A stretch of DNA of 64,000 nt from Salinivirga cyanobacteriivorans (GTDB lineage Bacteria > Bacteroidota > Bacteroidia > Bacteroidales > Salinivirgaceae): assembly GCF_001443605.1 (NCBI RefSeq), contig NZ_CP013118.1, forward strand, positions 1-64,000, written 5' to 3'. Shown one piece after another: positions 1 to 8,572 of the stretch (the stretch's first letter is position 1; each line of letters begins with the position of its first letter). Under the pieces are notes generated by a model, which was not told the origin of the DNA, did not search any database, and saw only the letters and a list, made by a program, of their open reading frames with translations. Position numbers and translations under genes: made by a program.

Positions 1-1425
1 ATGGATCACAAAGAAGCATGGGATCATTGTCTGTCAATTATTCGCGATAACATACCTGAGAGAAGTTTCCAAACTTGGTTCAGTCCGATAAGGCCAATTA
101 AGTTATCCGATAAAGTACTCACGATAGAAGTACCAACATCATTTTTCTATGAGTACCTTGAGGAACATTTTATTGATATTCTTCGAAAAACCCTTTTTAA
201 GGTTATCGGAGCAGATGCCAAATTAGAGTACAGCATTATTGTGCATAATAATACACACAACTCAAAACCATATGCTGTAAAAATACCAACACAAAATAAA
301 TCTGACCTTACTAACCGTCCCGTATCCATGCCTATGGGATCTAATAGTACCAATAATATTAAGAATCCCTTTGTAATACCTGGTATTCAAAAACTAAATA
401 TCGATCCGCAACTTAATAGTGATTATAATTTTCAGAATTTTATAGAGGGTGAGTGCAACAGACTGGCCCGCTCAGCTGGATTTGCCATAGCGCAAAATCC
501 GGGTAAAACTGCCTTCAATCCTCTTTTTATATACGGAGCCTCAGGTTTGGGAAAAACTCACCTGGCGCACGCAATAGGAATACAGGTAAAGGAAAGGTTT
601 CCGGAAAAAACAGTCTTATATGTCGAAGCCAATAAATTCGAACGCCAATATGCCGATGCTACCCGAAGCAATGAGCGCAACGATTTTGTACATTTTTACC
701 AGATGATCGATGTGCTGATTATTGATGACGTTCAGCATTTAGCCGCAAAACAGAAAACACAAGATGTGTTTTTTCACATTTTTAACCATCTGCACCAGTC
801 AGGCAAACAGCTTATTCTAACTTCAGACAAACCACCAGTTGAACTTGAAGGTTTGGAGCAACGCCTGCTATCACGCTTTAAATGGGGACTGAGTGCCGAT
901 TTGCAGGTGCCGGATTTTGAAACCCGAAAGACTATTCTTCAAAAAATGGCCTATAAAGATGGTATTGAGCTACAGGATGAAATTATAGATTATATTGCCA
1001 ATCATATTAACACCAATGTGCGTGAATTAGAAGGTGCTTTGGTATCACTGATGGCGCAGAGTACACTCAATAGAAAAGAGATTACCATTGATTTGGCGAA
1101 GGACCTTATTGATAAATTGGTCAGCAATACCCGTAAAGAGATTACACTGGACGTGATTCAGCAAACAGTATGCGATTATTTCAGTATGCCGGTCGATCAG
1201 CTTAAATCAAAAACCAGAAAGCGTGAAATTGTGCAAGCCAGGCAAATAGCAATGTATTTTGCCAAAAGCAAAACCAAATCATCCTTGTCTACCATAGGTG
1301 CGCGTATCGGTGGAAAAGATCATGCTACTGTATTGCACGCCTGTAAAACGGTTAAAAACTTATTGGACACAGATAAAAGGTTTAAATCATTTGTAACAGA
1401 TATTGATAAAATGCTGGAAAACTAA
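1..1425 (+). CDS. dnaA: Chromosomal replication initiator DnaA
   Basis: This AAA+ protein binds DnaA boxes at the origin and opens the DNA for replication. The 474 residues show the usual order: an N-terminal interaction domain (about 1-80), a variable linker, the AAA+ domain with Walker A GASGLGKTH (179-187) and Walker B LIIDDVQ (239-245), and a C-terminal DNA-binding domain with the signature GGKDHATVLHA starting near 437. The length is normal. The window starts on its ATG, as is customary for a finished chromosome, so its promoter and any adjacent origin lie outside. No dnaN follows; map is next, after a terminator. Confidence 0.98.
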   Translation: MDHKEAWDHCLSIIRDNIPERSFQTWFSPIRPIKLSDKVLTIEVPTSFFYEYLEEHFIDILRKTLFKVIGADAKLEYSIIVHNNTHNSKPYAVKIPTQNKSDLTNRPVSMPMGSNSTNNIKNPFVIPGIQKLNIDPQLNSDYNFQNFIEGECNRLARSAGFAIAQNPGKTAFNPLFIYGASGLGKTHLAHAIGIQVKERFPEKTVLYVEANKFERQYADATRSNERNDFVHFYQMIDVLIIDDVQHLAAKQKTQDVFFHIFNHLHQSGKQLILTSDKPPVELEGLEQRLLSRFKWGLSADLQVPDFETRKTILQKMAYKDGIELQDEIIDYIANHINTNVRELEGALVSLMAQSTLNRKEITIDLAKDLIDKLVSNTRKEITLDVIQQTVCDYFSMPVDQLKSKTRKREIVQARQIAMYFAKSKTKSSLSTIGARIGGKDHATVLHACKTVKNLLDTDKRFKSFVTDIDKMLEN

Positions 1426-1448
1426 GTGATTAAAACATTTACAAAACG

Positions 1449-1478
1449 ATCCTTCCTTTTTTTGGGAAGGATTTTTTA
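1449..1478 (+). terminator. Intrinsic terminator after dnaA
   Basis: An 8-bp perfect stem, ATCCTTCC (1449-1456) with GGAAGGAT (1465-1472), encloses a T-rich loop and is followed by a T run. It lies 24 bases after the dnaA stop and separates dnaA from map. Confidence 0.85.
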
Positions 1479-1511
1479 TTTCAGTCTGCATGCGCTTTTC
1501 GGTATTTTTAT

Positions 1512-1542
1512 TTTGAAAAACTGACTTAAATCATCAATTTTG
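1512..1542 (+). promoter_or_regulatory. Candidate Bacteroidota promoter for map
   Basis: TTTG at 1512-1515 is followed after 19 bp by CAATTTTG (1535-1542), one base off the TAnnTTTG consensus. The map ATG is 20 bp further on, which gives a short leader. Confidence 0.5.
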
Positions 1543-1562
1543 TAACTTTAAAAAAAGTTTAC

Positions 1563-2330
1563 ATGTCAATTATTATCAAAACACCGGAACAAATAGAGGG
1601 CATACGCAAAAGCAGCAGGTTGGCCGCTAGTTGTCTGGATTATATCGAACCTTATGTAGAACCAGGTGTTTCTACCGGATATCTGGATAAAAAAATCGAA
1701 GATTATATAAGAGCGCATGGTGCCACGCCGGCGCCGTTAAACTATCACGGTTTTCCGAAAGCTACCTGCATATCACCCAATAATGTGGTATGTCATGGAA
1801 TACCCTCCGATGACCAAATATTAAAAAATGGAGATGTAATAAATATCGATGTAACTACCATATTAGATGGTTTTTATGGCGATACCAGCCGCATGTTCGA
1901 GGTAGGACCAATAGATGATGAAACTGCACGCTTACTTGACGTTACAAAGCATTGCCTGGATTTGGGTATTCAACAGGTTAAACCCGGGAATCGATTCGGA
2001 AATATCGGGTTTATGATTAACAGATATGCCAAAAGCAAGGGATACAGCGTTGTATACGAATTCTGTGGACATGGTGTAGGATTAGAATTTCATGAAGAAC
2101 CACAAGTAGAGCACATTGCACGCAAAAACTCTGGTGCTAAAATGAAACCCGGAATGGTGTTTACAATTGAACCAATGATTAATGCCGGAAAACCTAAAGT
2201 TAGTGTAGACAACGCCGACGGGTGGACTGCAAGAACCATTGACGAGCAGCTATCTGCACAATATGAACATACAATACTGGTCACTGAAGATGGTTATGAA
2301 GTCTTAACGGACTTGCACAACGAATATTAG
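1563..2330 (+). CDS. map: Type I methionine aminopeptidase
   Basis: This cytosolic dinuclear-metal enzyme removes the initiator methionine from nascent proteins. The 255-residue length fits the simple class Ia form without an N-terminal extension. The expected metal ligands are present: Asp96 (NIDVT), Asp107 (GDTS), His170 (CGHGVG), Glu203 (TIEP) and Glu235 (YEHTIL). The substrate-site histidines 78 (CHGIP) and 177 (FHEEP) are also there. The ATG at 1563 follows a likely promoter by 20 bp. A gene of its own after the dnaA terminator, it is followed by a 97-bp gap before the next gene. Confidence 0.97.
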   Translation: MSIIIKTPEQIEGIRKSSRLAASCLDYIEPYVEPGVSTGYLDKKIEDYIRAHGATPAPLNYHGFPKATCISPNNVVCHGIPSDDQILKNGDVINIDVTTILDGFYGDTSRMFEVGPIDDETARLLDVTKHCLDLGIQQVKPGNRFGNIGFMINRYAKSKGYSVVYEFCGHGVGLEFHEEPQVEHIARKNSGAKMKPGMVFTIEPMINAGKPKVSVDNADGWTARTIDEQLSAQYEHTILVTEDGYEVLTDLHNEY

Positions 2331-2427
2331 AAGCCGAATTTTACTTTATATAAATATACGCATTTATTAGTGAATCAATGCTTTATAATAAATTATAAAA
2401 AGAAATAGATCATTAAAACAAATAAAT

Positions 2428-3174
2428 ATGAAACTACTTGAAGGAAAAACAGCCATTGTAACAGGAGCCTCAAGAGGAATAGGCCGGGCAATTGCTTTGG
2501 TATTTGCAGAACATGGTGCCAATATAGCAGGAACCGATCTCAAATACGATGAGAATGCGAAAACGCTTGAAAAAGAGCTTAATGAAAAAGGCGTAAAGTG
2601 TAAAATGTATGCTTCTGATGCCAGTAATTTTGAAAGTTGCAATGAGTTGGCATCACAGGTAGTAAAAGATTTTGGCTCAATTGATGCCCTGATAAATAAT
2701 GCCGGAATTACAAAAGATAACTTGTTAATGCGCATGACAGAAGCCGATTGGGATGCTGTATTGACAGTAAACCTAAAGTCTGTTTTTAATATGACAAAAG
2801 CTGTGCAACGAACCATGCTTAAACAGCGCCATGGCTCAATTGTTAATATGAGTTCTGTAGTGGGTGTTTCGGGAAATGCCGGTCAATCAAATTACAGTGC
2901 ATCAAAATCGGGAATTATTGGTTTTACAAAATCAATTGCCAAAGAGCTGGGTTCACGCAATATCAGATGCAATGCTATTGCTCCAGGTTTTATTATTACT
3001 GAGATGACCGGTAAGCTGGGCGAAGATGTAGTGAAAAGTTGGAGTGAACAAATACCACTTAAGCGCGGTGGTGAGCCAAAAGAAGTGGCTGAAACAGCAT
3101 TGTTTTTAGCTTCAGATCTTTCATCATACGTAAGCGGACAGGTTATAAATGTTTGTGGTGCAATGAACACCTGA
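2428..3174 (+). CDS. fabG: 3-oxoacyl-ACP reductase-like SDR
   Basis: This is a classical short-chain dehydrogenase/reductase of 248 residues, most like FabG, which reduces 3-oxoacyl-ACP with NADPH in fatty acid elongation. The Rossmann motif TGASRGIG is at 12-19 and NNAG at 90-93. The catalytic set is Asn115, Ser143, Tyr156 and Lys160 (YSASK), followed by a typical IAPGFI segment. The family is large and paralogues act on other substrates. No acpP or fabF lies next to it, so the fatty acid role rests on similarity alone. Confidence 0.85.
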   Translation: MKLLEGKTAIVTGASRGIGRAIALVFAEHGANIAGTDLKYDENAKTLEKELNEKGVKCKMYASDASNFESCNELASQVVKDFGSIDALINNAGITKDNLLMRMTEADWDAVLTVNLKSVFNMTKAVQRTMLKQRHGSIVNMSSVVGVSGNAGQSNYSASKSGIIGFTKSIAKELGSRNIRCNAIAPGFIITEMTGKLGEDVVKSWSEQIPLKRGGEPKEVAETALFLASDLSSYVSGQVINVCGAMNT

Positions 3175-3189
3175 TTTAATTAATAATGA

Positions 3190-3233
3190 AAGTTGCTCCT
3201 GAAGTTACAATTTGGTAATTACAGGAGTAACTT
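3190..3233 (+). terminator. Hairpin downstream of the fabG-like gene
   Basis: AAGTTGCTCCTG (3190-3201) pairs with CAGGAGTAACTT (3222-3233), 12 bp with one G-T pair, around a 20-base loop. The following sequence is only moderately T-rich, so this may be a weak terminator or a structured leader of the next gene. Confidence 0.45.
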
Positions 3234-3300
3234 TACCTTTACATGCAGGTATATAGTAACCTTTTCCCGAAATTCAAATTTAACAGCTGATTTCACTCAT

Positions 3301-5346
3301 ATGTATACCACCGTAGCCTACCTTTTTTTAAGTATAATTCTGTCACTGGTCATGGCTATTGTGATATCCAGATTGCTATATCCATGGCCATGGAAAAAAA
3401 GCAGCGCGAGCAAACCTGTTGCCTGGATCTTGTTTTGTTTTAGGGTGCTTGCACTTACATTATTGTTTTTACTGCTTTTTAATCCGGGTATAAGGCAACT
3501 TAAAATAGAGTCGCAAAAACCTATACTGACCATTCTGAAAGATAACTCCCAGTCGATGAGGTATTTAAATGACTCTGCCAGGTTGCAAAGAGTTGACTCT
3601 CTTTGGGAGATTGGCCGCAGAACACTTTCAGGACATTACGACATCAAATCTTATACTTTTGCTCAGGATATCAAACAAGGTAAGCATTGGGATTTTTCAG
3701 GTAAAGGGACTGACCTGGGCTATGCCTTGCAGCAAATCAATCAATCTATTAATGAGCCAATTGCTGCGACTTTACTCATTACAGATGGTAATTATAATCA
3801 AGGTGAAAACCCGGTTTTCGTAAGTCAAAATCTTCCGTTCCCAATTTATGCCATTGGGGTTGGCGATAGTTTAGCCAGAAGTGAAGTATATCTGCATCAG
3901 ATATATCATAATCCTGTGGCGTACTTGAATGAGCGCACACCGGTAGAGGTGGATTTACGTTCAGGTGGAGTCAATATAGATACTGTTATTGAGCTATCTA
4001 TACAAAAAAATAACCGGGTTTTATCTACAAAAAAACTGACATTTAAAAAGGGTCATAAGCGGCAGAAGGTTAATTTGTATTTCACACCGAAAAATACAGG
4101 TTTGCAGCAATATAAAATTAAGCTCGGTCAGCAAAACTACCGAACGCTTTATATGAGTGTGAAAAAGCAGCGTCAGAAAGTACTGTTGCTATATCATGCT
4201 GTACATCCCGATATTGGTGTAATCAGAAAAGCCCTTGAGAATTCGAACCGCTTTGAGCCGGTATTGAAACAAGCCAGCCAGTTTAATGGAAACCTTACAG
4301 ACTATAACATGGTTTTACTTCATCAGGTACCTTCCGGAAATTTTTCTGAAGATCGTTGGTTTGCTGAAGTGGTCGAAAAAAAGATCCCATATTGGCTAAT
4401 ACTTGGCCCGCAAAGCGATTTCTCTACCTTTAACCAGGGGCAGAATGCCCTCGATATAACCGGCTTTAACGGTGATTTTGAGGAAGCTTCGGCACGTTAC
4501 AATAAAGCTTTTTCATGGTTCAGGGTTGAGCCTTTACTTCAGCGTAATATTGCATTTCTGCCGCCGTTAAATGTTGCCTTTGGAGATTACAGGCTTAACA
4601 GGGGCGTGGAGCTTTTTATGCAAAATCTGCATGGTGTGGAAACTGAACGTCCTGCGTGGATTTTTACTGATCAGCCTTATCGTTTTTCTGTACTGGCAGG
4701 TACGGGCCTTTGGAAATGGAGTCTGTATTTGTATCGGCAAACGGCCAGCCATCAAAGCCTTGAAGATCTCGTATACAAGACAGTTAAATTCCTTTCGCTT
4801 AATGAGCCCAGAAAACGGCTGATCATGAATCATGAAAATTTCTATAATGCTTCTCAGCCAATTGATATAGAAGCAACCTGGTACAATGAAAATTATGAGC
4901 CAGACAATAGTTTACCCGGCCATATTGAAATTACAGACTCTGCCAATAATAGATTTAGGTATACCTTTATACCTAAAGAAAAACGATTTGAGGCCCGGCC
5001 GGGGGTATTGCCTCCTGGTACCTATCAGTTTGAGGCTGTAATTGAGTCAGAAAAAAGAACGTATTCCGATACAGGTTCGTTTGTGGTTGGACAAAACAAT
5101 ATTGAACGAAGCAGTATGACGCTGAACAGCCAATTGCTGAAAAATATGACTGGAGCACAAAGGTATTTTGATCATAATGATATTGAAACACTTACTGCGC
5201 TTTTGCTGAATGAGAAGCAAGCTCCGCAGATACGTAAAACCGAAATTCGTATAACTGATCTGATAGAGCAAAATATTTTGCTATGGATAATCGTTTTATT
5301 AATGGTTTCTGAATGGATAATTCGTAAATTTAAGGGCAGGATATAA
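3301..5346 (+). CDS. VWA-like membrane protein, unknown function
   Basis: The reading frame is open from 3193, but the first 36 codons would begin with TTG inside a hairpin. The ATG at 3301 directly precedes a good membrane segment and is preferred, giving 681 residues. Two N-terminal membrane segments (about 4-24 and 40-60) are followed by a large soluble region. That region begins with a von Willebrand A-like stretch holding a metal-site-like DNSQS motif (81-85) and a later LLITDGNYN strand. One C-terminal membrane segment ends the protein. The layout resembles the large VWA and glutamine-amidotransferase-like membrane proteins common in Bacteroidota. No MoxR ATPase or Bat genes are adjacent, so no function is assigned. 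Confidence 0.75.
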   Translation: MYTTVAYLFLSIILSLVMAIVISRLLYPWPWKKSSASKPVAWILFCFRVLALTLLFLLLFNPGIRQLKIESQKPILTILKDNSQSMRYLNDSARLQRVDSLWEIGRRTLSGHYDIKSYTFAQDIKQGKHWDFSGKGTDLGYALQQINQSINEPIAATLLITDGNYNQGENPVFVSQNLPFPIYAIGVGDSLARSEVYLHQIYHNPVAYLNERTPVEVDLRSGGVNIDTVIELSIQKNNRVLSTKKLTFKKGHKRQKVNLYFTPKNTGLQQYKIKLGQQNYRTLYMSVKKQRQKVLLLYHAVHPDIGVIRKALENSNRFEPVLKQASQFNGNLTDYNMVLLHQVPSGNFSEDRWFAEVVEKKIPYWLILGPQSDFSTFNQGQNALDITGFNGDFEEASARYNKAFSWFRVEPLLQRNIAFLPPLNVAFGDYRLNRGVELFMQNLHGVETERPAWIFTDQPYRFSVLAGTGLWKWSLYLYRQTASHQSLEDLVYKTVKFLSLNEPRKRLIMNHENFYNASQPIDIEATWYNENYEPDNSLPGHIEITDSANNRFRYTFIPKEKRFEARPGVLPPGTYQFEAVIESEKRTYSDTGSFVVGQNNIERSSMTLNSQLLKNMTGAQRYFDHNDIETLTALLLNEKQAPQIRKTEIRITDLIEQNILLWIIVLLMVSEWIIRKFKGRI

Positions 5347-5414
5347 AAAAATATTCAATACGTAACTATGAAATAATTGTATTAATTTGGCAAATTGTTT
5401 GTAATTACATAATT

Positions 5415-6356
5415 ATGAGATTATCACACAATATATGGACAAAAGGCACAATTTTTATATTGTCTGTTGTGCTATTAAGCGGTTGTGCAACAGTTGGCAA
5501 AGTTGAGCTTGAGGTTTTGAAACCGGCCCAGTCGCCAACCATGGTACAATTGGAGGATATAAGACTACAAAATCAGTTTTTAAAATTCAACAAGAAGCAA
5601 AAAACAGATTTTGAAAACCTGGTAAAATATGACAAATTCAGGATAGACAGTTTGATTAGTGTAGAATTAATCAAAGCTGTTGGTAACGAAATACAGGCAA
5701 CTCAGGTAGTGAAATTACAACAAATTGATTCTTTAGGAAGGTATAAGGCACCGGCAAATAGTGGCATTTTGCTGAAGAATGTCGATGTGGTCTCAGAGGT
5801 TGAAACTGAACCCATTTATGTTAATAGCCGTGGGGCCTATTATGCTGCAGTGAGGGTACCCTACAAAATAGAATGGACGATAATAAGCAATGGTGAAGCT
5901 AAACCCTTCACTTATCAGGATACTGTTTGGGCTGAAGGATATAAACGGTCCTTTGATAAACTCGCAGACCTTGTTCGGTTTAATGAGGTAATTAAATATA
6001 TCATCAGAAAAACGGGAGTGGAGTTTGCACATCAATTGGTGCCACACTGGAAACTTGCAACACGCTATTATTACCGCAGTGGCAATAATGATTTTCAACG
6101 GGCAGCTTATTTTATGGATAATGGTGATTATGAAAAAGCAGCAAAAATCTGGAAGCAATACAGCCAATCGGGCAATCGCTCTATAGTTGGAAATGCCTTG
6201 TTAAACCTGGCGGTGTATCATGAGCTAAACGGGGATATTGACCAGGCGATGGAATATGCATCCCAGGCAGCCGAACAAAAAAATGAATTGGCTGTGAAAT
6301 ATCTTAAAACATTAAAAGAGAGAAAAGAAGAAATTAAACAGCTTTTGGAGGAGTAA
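5415..6356 (+). CDS. Lipoprotein with TPR-like C-terminus (DUF6340-like)
   Basis: An N-terminal signal ends in the lipobox LLSGC with Cys24, so the protein should be lipid-anchored in the envelope. The 313-residue protein then has a beta-rich middle region. From about 220 there are helical repeats with TPR character, including segments such as YEKAAKIWKQY and AVYHELNGDIDQAMEYA. The overall pattern resembles the Bacteroidota DUF6340 lipoproteins, but that family name is from memory and not certain. The gene ends 7 bp before the M48 protease gene, so the two are probably co-transcribed. Confidence 0.75.
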   Translation: MRLSHNIWTKGTIFILSVVLLSGCATVGKVELEVLKPAQSPTMVQLEDIRLQNQFLKFNKKQKTDFENLVKYDKFRIDSLISVELIKAVGNEIQATQVVKLQQIDSLGRYKAPANSGILLKNVDVVSEVETEPIYVNSRGAYYAAVRVPYKIEWTIISNGEAKPFTYQDTVWAEGYKRSFDKLADLVRFNEVIKYIIRKTGVEFAHQLVPHWKLATRYYYRSGNNDFQRAAYFMDNGDYEKAAKIWKQYSQSGNRSIVGNALLNLAVYHELNGDIDQAMEYASQAAEQKNELAVKYLKTLKERKEEIKQLLEE

Positions 6357-6363
6357 AAAGTAT

Positions 6364-7602
6364 ATGACGATATTGTACATTGTAATTGTAATTCTTATTT
6401 TAGAATACGCTGTTAATGAATTAGTTGACTATCTTAATTTAAAGCATGAACTTAAACCTGTTTCACCCTATTTGAGCCGCATATTTAGTTATATGCAGCG
6501 AAAAAAAATGCACTTATACCACCTGGCAAATTACCGAACAGGTTTTTTCAGTAGTCTGGTTTCGCTCATTGTAATTTTATCGCTTCTGATATTTAATGGG
6601 TTCGGGCAAATAGATTATTGGATTCGCAGTTATTTTGATAATGAAATTTTAATAACGCTGGCTTTTTTTGGAGTAATTGGTGTAGGAGGCTCAATACTCG
6701 CCTTGCCCTGGGAAGTATACAATACATTTTATATTGAGAAACGCTTTGATTTCAACAGGCAAACCCCTGTATTATTTATCCTCGACAAAATAAAAGGCAT
6801 GGCTGTAAGTATACTCCTTGGCGGAGGCATTCTGGCAATAGTAACATGGATTTATTACAACCTCAATGATCATTTTTGGTGGATAGCTTGGGCTGTGATC
6901 ACTTCATTTTCGTTATTCATGACCATGTTTTACTCCAATTTAATAGTACCCTTATTTAATAAGCAACGCCCATTAGAAGAAGGCGAATTAAGGGCCGAAA
7001 TTGAAGAGACCGCAGAAAAGGCTGGCTTTAAATTAGACAACATTTATGTAATCGATGGTTCTAAAAGATCCACAAAATCAAATGCCTATTTTACGGGTAT
7101 TGGTCCAAAGAAGCGCATCGTACTTTATGATACACTCATTAATGATTTATCAAATGAAGAAATTGTGGCGGTGTTGGCTCATGAGATAGGGCATTATAAG
7201 AAAAAACACGTCACACTTAATTTTATAACCGGTGTACTACAAACAGGTGTTATTCTGCTACTATTCGATTTCATAACAGGTTATGATGCCATTTATAAAG
7301 CCATAGGAGCAGTAAAGCCATCCTTCCATATGGGATTATTGGTCTTTGGGTTTTTATTTACACCAGCCTCCATACTAATTGGGCTGGTTACTTCCTATTT
7401 TAGCAGAAAAGCCGAATACCAGGCCGATGCATTTGCTGCAAAACTTGGAAAGGCCAGGGCTTTGATCGGGGCACTGTTAAAACTAACCGATAAAAACCTT
7501 TCTAATATTAATCCGCACCCTGCCTTTGTTTTTATGCATTACAGTCATCCACCTGTAAATGAACGAATCAAATACCTTGAATCTTTAAAAGATCAATCGT
7601 AA
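6364..7602 (+). CDS. M48 family membrane metalloprotease (Ste24-like)
   Basis: This is a multi-pass zinc metallopeptidase of 412 residues, the usual size of bacterial Ste24/CAAX-protease homologues. The zinc motif HEIGH gives His273, Glu274 and His277. The third ligand is Glu351 in the segment EYQADAFAAKLG. Several membrane segments lie before and after the motif. Bacteria generally lack prenylated CAAX substrates, so a role in membrane protein quality control is the more likely reading. It follows the lipoprotein gene by 7 bp. Confidence 0.92.
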   Translation: MTILYIVIVILILEYAVNELVDYLNLKHELKPVSPYLSRIFSYMQRKKMHLYHLANYRTGFFSSLVSLIVILSLLIFNGFGQIDYWIRSYFDNEILITLAFFGVIGVGGSILALPWEVYNTFYIEKRFDFNRQTPVLFILDKIKGMAVSILLGGGILAIVTWIYYNLNDHFWWIAWAVITSFSLFMTMFYSNLIVPLFNKQRPLEEGELRAEIEETAEKAGFKLDNIYVIDGSKRSTKSNAYFTGIGPKKRIVLYDTLINDLSNEEIVAVLAHEIGHYKKKHVTLNFITGVLQTGVILLLFDFITGYDAIYKAIGAVKPSFHMGLLVFGFLFTPASILIGLVTSYFSRKAEYQADAFAAKLGKARALIGALLKLTDKNLSNINPHPAFVFMHYSHPPVNERIKYLESLKDQS

Positions 7603-7781
7603 ACCCGCTAAATTTTTTTAACAGGATTATTGTTTCAAATAGCTATTTCTATGTAAATATACATGGCTCACATTGAGCATTTTGTAGTATTGATGTGTTT
7701 TTTTATGAATAAAAATGTAATTTCATTGTCATAAAACCTACATTCATTCGTCGAATAGATGAATTATAACCACAGAAAGGC

Positions 7782-8312
7782 ATGATCAAAGAAAAGGTGT
7801 TGAAAAAAACACTTTACGATAATAAAGATGCGATGTATCGCTTGGCCTTAAGCATCCTCAAAAGTGAAGCAGATGCTGAAGATGCACTGCAAGATGTTTT
7901 CGTAAAGTGTTGGCACCAAAAAAATGAAATACAAATTACCTCAGATATAAGAGGCTATTTAATGCGTGCCACAAGAAACAGATGCCTGGATATGGTTAAA
8001 AAGTATAATCGAAAATATGAACAATCAGGAATTTATGAAGATTTCATGGACATGGATAAAAATGGGGTTGAAGTCAAAGACCAACTTGTCTGGATAGATC
8101 GGTTTCTGGAGCAGCTGCCAGAGGTAAACCAAACGGTTTTTCACATGAGAGAAGTAGAAGGAATACCATTCGAAGAGATAAGCAAAACCGTTAATACGCC
8201 AATCTCCAATGTCAGAACAATACTAAGCCGGACCAAAAAACACCTGCGAAAACAGTTTAATATAATTAACCGGATCGATACACCAAATACACTCAAAAAA
8301 ACAGAAAGATGA
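7782..8312 (+). CDS. ECF-type RNA polymerase sigma factor
   Basis: This 176-residue protein has the two-domain structure of extracytoplasmic function sigma factors. Region 2 (about 14-80) contains the core-binding and -10-recognition stretch ILKSEADAEDALQDVFVKCW. Region 4 (about 110-160) contains a helix-turn-helix with EEISKTVNTPISNVRTILSR. Its stop overlaps the next start by 4 bp (ATGA), which suggests translational coupling to the small membrane protein gene. Sigma factor, small membrane protein and DUF4252 protein form a recurring Bacteroidota operon. The middle gene here is broken by an insertion element, so regulation of this sigma factor may be altered. Confidence 0.93.
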   Translation: MIKEKVLKKTLYDNKDAMYRLALSILKSEADAEDALQDVFVKCWHQKNEIQITSDIRGYLMRATRNRCLDMVKKYNRKYEQSGIYEDFMDMDKNGVEVKDQLVWIDRFLEQLPEVNQTVFHMREVEGIPFEEISKTVNTPISNVRTILSRTKKHLRKQFNIINRIDTPNTLKKTER

Positions 8313-8500
8313 CTAAAACTGATTTACATAAAAGCAACATACCAGAAAACATGGATTTTGATGAATTATTGCAACAAAGCATTAATCAAAAACAAAAAAA
8401 TACTTTACCTGATGACAAATTTGAGCTGCTATGGAACAGGGCAAAATCAAGGCAAAGTAATATTAGAAGACATTACTGTCCGATAAAAGCACGGAATTGA
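8309..8500 (+). pseudogene. 5' part of IS-interrupted small membrane protein gene
   Basis: The first 54 codons (8309-8470) belong to a small protein encoded right after the ECF sigma factor. After the IRR codons the frame enters an insertion element, adds nine foreign residues and stops at 8500. Removing the element and one copy of the 9-bp duplication joins this fragment in frame to 9877-10155. The restored protein has about 146 residues, with an acidic, Gln-rich cytoplasmic N-terminus, one membrane segment and a short periplasmic tail. That form and position suggest an anti-sigma factor, but no recognised anti-sigma domain could be confirmed. Confidence 0.85.
8462..8470 (+). repeat. Target site duplication, left copy
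   Basis: ATTAGAAGA occurs here and again, identically, at 9868-9876, flanking the insertion element. Both copies are read in the same codon phase (Ile-Arg-Arg) of the interrupted gene. Confidence 0.93.
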
Positions 8501-8572
8501 TCAATTGATTTTTCAAAACTATGATTTTCTGAGAATTAAGGTTTGCATTTAATGAATTTTTTAAAGTAAGCC

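Noticed and set aside
1-1562. Origin of replication near dnaA
   Set aside because: No cluster of TTATNCACA-like DnaA boxes was seen downstream of dnaA; the upstream side is outside the window.
3193-3300. Upstream extension of the VWA-like gene starting at TTG
   Set aside because: The extension lies in a hairpin-containing intergenic region and would put 36 polar residues before the first membrane segment; ATG 3301 is better.
7735-7752. AACC and CGTC as a possible ECF-type promoter before the sigma factor
   Set aside because: The two elements are only about 10 bp apart, too close for an ECF promoter.
8490-8515. Palindrome AATTGATCAATT in the left end of the IS
   Set aside because: Short AT-rich palindrome with no loop and no T run of terminator quality; likely chance.
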